Below are positions 1-8,100 of a stretch of DNA of 64,000 nt, piece by piece; position 1 is the stretch's first letter; every line of letters begins with the position of its first letter. Source of the stretch: an uncultured Eubacteriales bacterium (GTDB lineage Bacteria; Bacillota; Clostridia; Oscillospirales; Oscillospiraceae); assembly GCA_900079765.1 (NCBI GenBank), contig LT599017.1:2077766-2141765 (forward strand), in the 5' to 3' direction. A program made the position numbers and the translations under genes. Below the pieces are notes generated by a model. It had not been told where the DNA came from and ran no database searches. It was given only the letters and a program-made list of their open reading frames with translations.

Positions 1-3000
1 AGCACCGTTACGATAAACTCTGCCTTAGCAGCACCACAGGTGGCCGTCAATGTCTGCACCGCCCGCCTGCCGCTGTCAAAGCCACTGATTGTTACGCCAT
101 CCTTACCTCCGATGGTGGGGGTGGTTATCGTTCCATCGCTCCATTTTGCAGTGAAAACAATTCCGTCAAGATTCAGCGTTTCTCCAAGATAATATTCGCC
201 CTTGTAGTTTCCAGAAATAGCCAATTCATAGACGACAGGTTTGTCGATGTGGCTGGGGTAGCCTTCCTCGCCTTGCACCCAGTTCTTATAGCTGCCTTCG
301 CCGTTATTAAGTGGCCCCACAAGAGAACCGTCAGCCATTTCTGCAGCAGTAACCTTTTTGCCTAACTTGTCGCTGTCGGCGCCTAACGGATCGTCTGTAC
401 GGTTGTGATCCTTTCTGGAAACACTGGCAGGCTCCGTAGGAAGCTCAACTGAGGTATCAAAGTAGTTTTTACATAACTCCGTCTCATGGGACTTACAGCT
501 GGTGTCCACATAATCCGCTCTGCCGATACTTCTTTCAATACCGTCCGCGCAATAATAGTTATTCTCAATGATATTTGTCTTATTTAGCGAGCGGAAATAG
601 CCAATGATGCCCCCGGATACGCCTCCCTCACCCGTTGCTTTCAGCGTACCGCTAAAAACATTGTTGCGAACATAAGCGTTGCTCCAGTTTTGGGCGATAC
701 CGTTTTCGCCGCCCAGAATACCGCCGACCTTATCCGTACCGGTGATATCCGCTGAGACGATACAGTTTTGAATGCTGGTACAGGGAGTATTTGGCGCAGA
801 AATAGAGTTATAGCCTGCCGCTGCGATGCCGCCGACGCAGCTTCCAGTCCCGGTAATGGTGCCATAGAACTCACAGTTGCTGTAGGAGTAGGGGCCCATA
901 GACTGGCCTTTCACTCCTCCTATGCCGCCCACATTGTTTACGCCGTAGACATCTGCATAGCTGACACAGTTCAGAAACTTTCCGCTTACCTCGCCCGCAA
1001 ACGAGCCTACACCGGATGAGCCGGAAGATGCACCGGTGGTCTTGTTGTAGCCGATCTTAACATTAGGCTCCACCATGCAATTTGTGAAATTGCAGACATT
1101 CCCGCCAGAGGCATAACCACCTAGGAAACCGCCCATTCTGATGATTGAGCCGCTTTTCAGGGTGACGTTAATCACGTCAAGGGTATCTGGGCAGCCTGGG
1201 GCATAGCTTCCGCCGGTGCCGCTGTTGTAATTGCCGTCCTCGCCATAGTCCACCACGTAATTGGTGAGAAGCGCATAGTCCGCTATATATGGGGCGTAGA
1301 TGTTCAGGTTCTGGACCGTCGCCTCCCGCGCATAGGTCAGTAGCGCCTTACCTCCTTCCGCAAAGCTAAGCGTGTGATTTTTGCCATCCAGTGTCCCGGA
1401 AAATGGGAGAATATTGGTTCCGTTACCGGCGTTTGTCGCACCGGCTTTCAGCATACCGATACCAATCCAGTCTTTCGAGAGGGCGATGTCGTTCTGCATG
1501 GCAAAATACATTCCCTCAAAGCTGTAGCCCTGTGCGACCAGGGACGCAATTGAGGCAAAATCGGCTGCAGCGGAAAGCTGATAGGGCTCCTTCTCCGTAC
1601 CGGAGCCGGTAAACGGGATTACAATAGGGGGAGTGTCATCCTCTTTTACAGTGATCGCGGCCACGCTGGAGGTCAATTGTGAACTCATTCCCTGCAGGGT
1701 GGAGGTTATGATGCAGTAATAGTACTTTGTGCCGAGCTGCGTAAGAGTACCCAAGCTGTAAGAAGTATTTGTAGCACCCGCAATGGGGGCGCCACTCACA
1801 GTACTGTCCGCCGTATTCTCATACCATTGATAAGCCACCGTGCCATAAATAGGAGATTTCAGGGCAACAGCCAAGCTGCCAGCTGTGCTACCTTGCGTAT
1901 ACTCGGCGCTTTTAGGCTGAGTGCTGATGATGTTGTCGGGCACTGCCGCCGCCTTTACGTATACATAAATATAATCGGAATCAACCGTATAGGTTTTTCC
2001 ATTAAAAGTATATTTCGCCTTATAAGAATACCAGTTCCCCGTATCATTTGCTCTGGCGATCCCTGTTTCAGGCGTGATGGTCCACGCCGCATCCAGGACA
2101 GAGCCGCTATGGCTGGTATTGGAGTTGCCCCTGATCCAGTATCCGCTCCATGTGCCGCCCTCCGCCGCGGATCTGCACTTCACCTCAAGGGGAGTGGCGG
2201 AAGCGTCCACGTCGTATACATATCCCTTCGTATCCTTATAGGGACCATCACTGGGCAGGTCCGGTACCGTATTCATGATCGTCACGACGGGCGTGGGGTC
2301 TGGATACACCGTAATGGAGACAATATCCGTATCAGTTACATTGCCGCTTGTCTGCGCGGTATTGGTTATGCGGCAGAAGTAATAGGTAGTACCAGTCATG
2401 TCGACCGCGGGTGTGTAGCTAGCGGAGGTCGCGTTCGCAATCGGGCTGGCATCTTCCGCGGAATTTGTATCGTTGCTGTACCACTGGTAAGACAACACTC
2501 CTTCGGCGCTGGCGCGGACATCTAAGGGTGTTGCGGAGGTCTGTCCGCCGATCACATAAACGGCACCCTTAGGCTGACTTACAATGAAAGGCTTATTCTC
2601 TAAAGGCTCTTTTTCAATCAACAGGGTATAGGTATTGTCCTGCTTGCCGGTCCCGCTGACCTTGATGGACACCTCCATGGTGTCATTTACATCCCACTTG
2701 TATTTCAATTTGTAAGCTGTGCCGTTCGTAACCTTTTCGCCGTTAATGGTGATTTCATAACCACTGCTATAGGGGGTGGCCGTAATGTCTATGCCGTCCT
2801 TGCTGCTGTCCGCGTAGACATGATATGCTTCGGTCGCCTTGTCAAAGCCGGGCGTCATCACGCCGTCGACGGCAAGCGCCTTTAGTGTGGTGAATTGATC
2901 AACATGGATCTGGTAATTCGTCGTCTTGTTGTTATTATGCCTGATATAGATGTCAACGTAGCCTTTTGTGAACGCAGCGGCGGTATAAGCATTGTTTGAC

Positions 3001-4262
3001 CAGCCGCCATACGAATTACTATACATAACCATGTATTCCTGGGATCCAATGGTAAAGCCACCTCCACCAGCGATATCGCTCGCACCGGGAACCTTGGCCG
3101 CGACAAAGAAACTGGTGGTATAATCAGGAACCGTAACGGTATAGCCGGTCAGTTTGGAGCTTTCAAATGCGGGTGTAAACGGGATCGGAGCGTCGCCGTT
3201 TTTGTACGCGGCCTGGTTTTCATACAGCTCAAGGCTCCCAAATACAGGAGCAGCGTAAACGTTGACCTTTAGCAGCGGCATAATTACCGGGACTGCTCCA
3301 TCCTCAATCTCTGCGTCAGGAATGTAGGCGGAAACAAGGTATTCGCCTGGGATATTGATTTTCAGCGTCACGGTGCCGAGGTCGTCGGTCACTGCGCCGT
3401 CGATATCGGTTTTCTCGCCGGTTTCCGCGTTGATATAGCAGAGCTGCGCGTCCCCGATCGGCGCCCTTTTGGCTTGCAGGGTCTGCTCATCGCTGCAACC
3501 ATACCAGCCAATGGAATAACCATAGAGATAAAAAACTTTTCCATATCCCGCGGATAAATCGTAGGAGGTGATACGCGCAGCTTTATCTATGGTGAATTCC
3601 ACGCAGTTATCCAGCGCCCAATCATCCTGATAAAGATAAAACTCGACCAGATCATTGTTGGCAATCGCAGCATCCGCAACCGTGTATCCGGCGTAGTACC
3701 CCTCACTCAGCGTATCGCCATGGGGCTGCTTGCCATTTACCGAAAAGCCGCAATTCATGGTCTCCACGCCAAAAATGGTCTTGATGCCGCCATCATCCAC
3801 CTCCAGATAGGCATCCTTCGTCTCAGTTCTAAAATCATCGCCGAAGATGGTTTCCGTTGCCTTCACCAGCACATCCAGCGCAGAAACGCCATCTTTTACA
3901 CCGTCTGTGTAGCCGTAGCTCTCGGCAAGATCGCTAGTGACCTCGATGCCAAGTTGCGGCGCACACAGGAATGCGTTTGCTGCTTGCGCCGTGAAATCAA
4001 CCGTTATGGCAGTCGTTTCTCCTCCATCTGCAGGCTCCTCCTCCAAAGCATTTAAAGGAGTTATGCCAGCGGACACCTCCTCATCGGGGACCTCCTCCGT
4101 TAGTGAGGCCTCCTTCTCAGGAACGTCCGAAGTGGTCATAATGGCAGATGTCTCCTCGTTGAAGGATTCGTGTGCCAGCACCGCCGAGGGCAGCAGGCTA
4201 AATACCATGATCAGAGCCAGCAGCCCGGAGAGAAATCGTTTGGTCCAGGTTCGATTTTTCAT
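1..4262 (-). CDS. Giant exported surface protein with DUF4430-type domain, B12-riboswitch controlled (partial, C-terminus off the left edge)
   Basis: The frame is open from an ATG at 4262, after a GGAGGAG site, to the left edge, giving about 1420 residues without a stop. Residues 1-30 form a signal peptide (MKNRTWTKRFLSG..., ending SAVLA) nearly identical to that of the 1917-residue neighbour. Residues ~125-213 look like DUF4430 (SALDVLVKA ... CGFSVNGKQP ... VEFYLYQD). A cadherin-like beta-sandwich follows at ~460-550, Ig-like repeats with a QWY core at ~558-650 and ~776-870, GLUG-type repeats (VGGI, GGIIGYF) at ~890-1320, and a Big_3-type Ig domain at the edge. DUF4430 is the fold of the C-terminal domain of transcobalamin. 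Two B12 riboswitches precede the gene, so a role in capturing corrinoids at the cell surface is inferred, not shown. A cell-wall anchor, if present, lies outside the window. Confidence 0.85.
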   Translation of the reverse strand, partial: MKNRTWTKRFLSGLLALIMVFSLLPSAVLAHESFNEETSAIMTTSDVPEKEASLTEEVPDEEVSAGITPLNALEEEPADGGETTAITVDFTAQAANAFLCAPQLGIEVTSDLAESYGYTDGVKDGVSALDVLVKATETIFGDDFRTETKDAYLEVDDGGIKTIFGVETMNCGFSVNGKQPHGDTLSEGYYAGYTVADAAIANNDLVEFYLYQDDWALDNCVEFTIDKAARITSYDLSAGYGKVFYLYGYSIGWYGCSDEQTLQAKRAPIGDAQLCYINAETGEKTDIDGAVTDDLGTVTLKINIPGEYLVSAYIPDAEIEDGAVPVIMPLLKVNVYAAPVFGSLELYENQAAYKNGDAPIPFTPAFESSKLTGYTVTVPDYTTSFFVAAKVPGASDIAGGGGFTIGSQEYMVMYSNSYGGWSNNAYTAAAFTKGYVDIYIRHNNNKTTNYQIHVDQFTTLKALAVDGVMTPGFDKATEAYHVYADSSKDGIDITATPYSSGYEITINGEKVTNGTAYKLKYKWDVNDTMEVSIKVSGTGKQDNTYTLLIEKEPLENKPFIVSQPKGAVYVIGGQTSATPLDVRASAEGVLSYQWYSNDTNSAEDASPIANATSASYTPAVDMTGTTYYFCRITNTAQTSGNVTDTDIVSITVYPDPTPVVTIMNTVPDLPSDGPYKDTKGYVYDVDASATPLEVKCRSAAEGGTWSGYWIRGNSNTSHSGSVLDAAWTITPETGIARANDTGNWYSYKAKYTFNGKTYTVDSDYIYVYVKAAAVPDNIISTQPKSAEYTQGSTAGSLAVALKSPIYGTVAYQWYENTADSTVSGAPIAGATNTSYSLGTLTQLGTKYYYCIITSTLQGMSSQLTSSVAAITVKEDDTPPIVIPFTGSGTEKEPYQLSAAADFASIASLVAQGYSFEGMYFAMQNDIALSKDWIGIGMLKAGATNAGNGTNILPFSGTLDGKNHTLSFAEGGKALLTYAREATVQNLNIYAPYIADYALLTNYVVDYGEDGNYNSGTGGSYAPGCPDTLDVINVTLKSGSIIRMGGFLGGYASGGNVCNFTNCMVEPNVKIGYNKTTGASSGSSGVGSFAGEVSGKFLNCVSYADVYGVNNVGGIGGVKGQSMGPYSYSNCEFYGTITGTGSCVGGIAAAGYNSISAPNTPCTSIQNCIVSADITGTDKVGGILGGENGIAQNWSNAYVRNNVFSGTLKATGEGGVSGGIIGYFRSLNKTNIIENNYYCADGIERSIGRADYVDTSCKSHETELCKNYFDTSVELPTEPASVSRKDHNRTDDPLGADSDKLGKKVTAAEMADGSLVGPLNNGEGSYKNWVQGEEGYPSHIDKPVVYELAISGNYKGEYYLGETLNLDGIVFTAKWSDGTITTPTIGGKDGVTISGFDSGRRAVQTLTATCGAAKAEFIVTV

Positions 4263-4328
4263 TTGTTCTCCTCCTCTTAAATCCACATTTTATATAAACG
4301 CCATTTGGCGCAATATGCCACACAAAGC

Positions 4329-4364
4329 AAAAAGGACGCGGCAGATATGATATCTGCCGCGTCC
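4329..4364 (-). terminator. Intrinsic terminator between riboswitch and surface-protein gene
   Basis: On the minus strand a perfect 15-bp stem (GGACGCGGCAGATAT and its complement, positions 4334-4364) is followed by TTTTT. It lies about 65 bp before the start codon and just after the proximal cobalamin riboswitch, so it is the likely off-switch of the expression platform. Confidence 0.85.
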
Positions 4365-4424
4365 GTCCATTCTCGCGCACTCTTATCCGTCCGGTTCTCA
4401 ATAGAAAGCACCCTTCGGTCTCAA

Positions 4425-4640
4425 ACATCGTCGGTCTTCTGGCTCACGCATTGGGGAGCAAAATTGCTCCTGCGCCTCTTGTTCCGCCTTCTCAGGGGCA
4501 TCACCCCCCAATGACCGGCTCACGCCATGAACAATAGGCTCCTGCGCATACAGCAACGGGTTATGCTCCGGACTCTGACCGGATTCCCTCATCCCAGCGC
4601 CTGCCGTTTCCAGCAGTCATAACGTGGGACACGATGCAGC
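4425..4640 (-). promoter_or_regulatory. Cobalamin riboswitch, proximal copy (leader 1)
   Basis: The minus strand shows the cobalamin riboswitch core: GGGAATCCGGTCAGAGTCC, GGAGCATAACCCGTTGCTGT, and at the 3' side the B12 box GAGCCAGAAGACCG (about 4429-4446). An intrinsic terminator follows, suggesting transcription attenuation of the surface-protein gene at 4262. The 4263-5161 interval has no gene; short open frames there are the riboswitch itself. Confidence 0.88.
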
Positions 4641-4710
4641 GTATTCAGTTGTGGAAATACAATTTTCATAGAATGAAACGCCAAAAAAGTCCGCCCAGCC
4701 AAATCAGGGT

Positions 4711-4741
4711 AAAAAAATAGCGAAACACCCTTTGGGGCGCT
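4711..4741 (-). terminator. Terminator-like hairpin between the two riboswitches (leader 1)
   Basis: The minus strand reads AGCGCCCC-loop-GGGTGTTTCGCT, an imperfect stem with an internal bulge, followed by ATTTTTTT. The same element with compensating changes (CCTC-AGA-GGG) stands at 11331-11361. It probably ends transcription under control of the distal riboswitch. Confidence 0.65.
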
Positions 4742-4794
4742 CCGTTACCATGCCTGCCCTATCATCGGGCAGTCATACGGCACCACCTCTCAAA

Positions 4795-5020
4795 GGCATC
4801 GCATCTTCACGAATCAGCAGGAATATCCCGACTTTGCCCATAGGCCGCTTACAGCGCGGCTTTTGCCTACTCGGGCGCCTTCCCGGCCTTCCGCATGCGG
4901 AATACCAGTGGCATCTGCCCTTTCGTTGGCTTTACGGTTGTTGAGTACAGTACCGGATTTTCACCGGAGGGACACACGCGATCCCCACGCCTATGGCGTC
5001 TTCCTCACAAACTGATTCTA
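4795..5020 (-). promoter_or_regulatory. Cobalamin riboswitch, distal copy (leader 1)
   Basis: The minus strand carries the classic core: CTCCGGTGAAAATCCGG, then GCCACTGG, CCGGGAAGGCGCCCGAGTAGG, and a B12-box-like AAAGTCGGGATATTCCTGC. It begins about 15 bases after the predicted transcription start and is a different subtype from the proximal riboswitch of the same leader. Together they form a tandem pair. Confidence 0.88.
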
Positions 5021-5038
5021 TATGAACTTGTTGATTAT

Positions 5039-5067
5039 ATTATACAGCGCGGCACAGAAAAAGTAAA
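5039..5067 (-). promoter_or_regulatory. Sigma-A type promoter of the tandem riboswitch leader 1
   Basis: Minus strand -35 TTTACT (5062-5067), 17-bp spacer, -10 TATAAT (5039-5044). The same boxes and spacing occur at 11660-11688 before leader 2. Confidence 0.75.
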
Positions 5068-5115
5068 GTCTCCCTTTCTCCTTTTTATTCGACATATTTC
5101 CCCGAAACATAAAGC

Positions 5116-5149
5116 GGTGGCCCTGCCTCATCAGAAAGGCAGGGCCGCC
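5116..5149 (-). terminator. Hairpin after the 1917-residue surface-protein gene
   Basis: GGCCCTGCCT pairs with AGGCAGGGCC around an 8-base loop, 13 bp downstream of the stop codon at 5162 and before the next promoter. There is only a weak T tract. Confidence 0.6.
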
Positions 5150-5161
5150 GGAGGCGAAATC

Positions 5162-8100
5162 TTATTTCACAACGTTCTTGACAAACCTCATGAGGATGGT
5201 GGCTACCTGAGCGCGGGACGCGCTATCGCCGGGGAGAAGGCCGCCAGTGGTGGTGCTTGTAATCAGGCCCGCGTCCACAGCCCACTCCATAGCGCTCCGC
5301 GCATAGGGTGAGACGCCGGAGGCGTCGGAGTAGGCTGAAAGGTCGTCTGCCCCGGTGGTGTCGTAACCCCTATAGTCTGCATAGCGGTAGAGGATCGCCG
5401 CCAGCTGCTCACGGGTCACGCTGTCGTTGGTGCCGAACATACCGCTGCCATACCCTGTTATGATACCGGTGGCGTTGGCCCAACGCACGGCGTCGGTGTA
5501 CCACTGGCCGTTCCCCACATCCGTGAAGGTGGCCCCAGCGGTCACGGCAGGCTTGCCCTCCAGGCGGTAGAGCACAGTCACCAGCATGGCGCGGGACATG
5601 TCGGCCTCCGGGCCAAAGGTGGTCGTGGTGGTTCCGGTAAAGAGGCCGTTCTGGATGGCGTACTTCACCGCGTCATAGTACCATGCGCCGCTCCGCACGT
5701 CGGCAAAGGGATTGGTCCATGCATCATAGCCCACTACATAGGTGGAGAGGTGCGTGGTGGTAAAGGTGGCAAGGCCTGTGTTCTTATTGTAGGTGCAGGC
5801 CATACTCGTGAGCTTACCCGCATCATCCAGATACCAGACCGCGACGCCGTCTGCAATCTCGCCAGCTTTCAGCGCGTAGGGCAGGGAGATGGTGATGCTC
5901 TTGCCGTCAAAGCCGGTGATCTTCTTGCCATCGCTGAGAATGGATATGTCGAAAGCCGCGCCGTCTCCCACCAGCTTTTGCTGCTCGGCGGGCAGGGACT
6001 TGGTCCCCACGGCCTCAACCACGATGGTGATGGTCGAACCAGCAGCCTGGGACACCACAGCTGCTAGTGCATTATTGGGAATCGTCACGTTACCAACCAG
6101 CGTCTCGATTTTCAGATCGGCGTCGGTATCTGAACCGATGCTGGAAACAGATGTCTTTGGCAGCCCGACCGCAACCTTGGAAGCATCGCCCTTAATGACA
6201 GGCTCTATGACAATGGCGTCCGTCTTGCTGTCCCTGGCGGCTTTGATCGCTGAGGCAAGGCCCTTTTCCGTCATATCTACCTTGGCCTCACCGTTCTTGT
6301 CCGCAGTGACCTCGGGTTTGAGAACAGTCCCGGTTGTCGGTTGCCCTGTCATGCCGCCGACCACGCCGGGCTCCTGTTTCCAGTCTCCGGTGTAGAGGAG
6401 CTGAATGTTCTCCCCGCCGGACAGATAGCATGCGTTCATCATTTTATCCGGGAATACGCCGTCCACCGTGTACATCCAGCCGGAGTCCTCGCCCTTGTCG
6501 AATTCCGCCAGCCGCACCCCCTTGCTGTCCGTGACAGCGGCGATGTACGAGCCGCTCGCCTCGTAGGTAAAGCCCTTGTCGGCCAAGGCCCGCTCGAATA
6601 CGTCGAAGGCAGTCGTACCGCTCTCCAGTTTCTCGATCGAAATGGACGGAATGCTCTCGATAAGGCCCCTGCCATCGAGGGAAAAGGTAACCGCAAACGA
6701 GGATTTTTGATCATCATCCTCGCCGGTGGTGCCCGTAACCTTGAACTGGGCCTGGATGCCGACCTGATAGAGGGCCGCAAAATCCCGATTGCCGGGGTAC
6801 TTGCGCTTGTATTTGCCCAACACCTCATGCGTGAGGCAACTCTCCACCGTGACCGGCTTGTTATAGACAGGCTGGTGCAGACGCAGTACCTCATGCTCCA
6901 GGATGTTGGGTCTGCTGGAGCGGAAGATCCTCCACTGCTCGTAGCCAGGGCCGCCCGGCTCGGAGCCAGGCAGGTCGTCCACCGCGACGCCGCGCCCAGT
7001 GTCTTCATTGATATTGCGGCTGTAAACCAGGGTTTGCCCGTCCGGGGCGAAGACTGCCTCCCGGAAGGTCTTCAGGTCTGCGGTGATCGCGTCCTTGTCA
7101 GTATTCGTGCCCATGAGCGCGTTGGCATAGTCCGCGCGGACCGCCTCCATCAGACGGAGCGCCTCGTCAATCTCCTCTTGCTCCAGGGGAAGAACGGTGA
7201 TTTCCATATACTTGGAGGCTGAGAGCGCCGGATTCGCCCGGCTGGTCATGGTGACGGTAAAGCCGACGGTCACCGGCGCTTTTCCAGGCAGGGGACGGTA
7301 GATGTAGCCGCGGTAGCCGTTTACCTCCAGTACATTGGTATCCTTGCTGGTGACCGTGAACCGATAGGCCGAATAGTCCGCCACGCCCGTATTAACCGGG
7401 GTGGGAAATTGAAGGTCGCCCTTCACAGCGGCTGGATCGATTGCGGCTTTTGTTATGGAGTCCTTCAGCCTTTCCAGCGTGTAGCTCCCCAGCTTTTGCT
7501 GCATCTTTTCCGGGGTATCCGCGCCCTCGCTGCCCAAGACGGTGAGATCGAAGGGAACAGAGAGCGTGATATCGGCCTCGCCGCTCGCGGTCAGGTTGAA
7601 ATGGATGACGGCGGTCAGGTTCACCTGGGCATCCACGCCCTGCCGGTTGATGACGCCTGTGGTTTCATCGTCCAGGGGGGCCGCCTCCTGCGGCGCGATG
7701 GCCCAGGAGTCGGATTCCCAGGAGATAGTGGCCCACCGGGCGGTATCCAGCTTGATCGGTAGGGTAAGGGACTTGGTGATCTCACTCGGGGAGCTGTTGC
7801 TTCCTTTTATCGCGTCCCAGGTGAGCTGACCGGCCACCTGCTCCCGGAGAGTCTCCACGACTCTGTCGCGGTCCCAGGGGATATTGGCCTGGACGCCACC
7901 CCAGTCCACACTCTGTCCGTCCTTGGAGAGGGTGAAGGAAATACCGCCCACAGTTGCGCCGTTGTATGCGCCTGTCGTTTCGGGGTCCCGGTAATAGTAG
8001 ATAATGGCACCACTATCCTCGATATAAATCTCATCGCTCGAGGTGGCAGAGCCGCGGTTCGTGAGGGCCACATCCACATCGGCAAAGCCGCGGTCGGCCA

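Noticed and set aside
4305-5311. Several short open frames in the leader regions
   Set aside because: They coincide with riboswitches, hairpins and promoter, with no ribosome binding sites or family features.
6341-7222. 293-residue plus-strand frame in the 1917-residue gene
   Set aside because: Antisense to the domain-rich surface protein.
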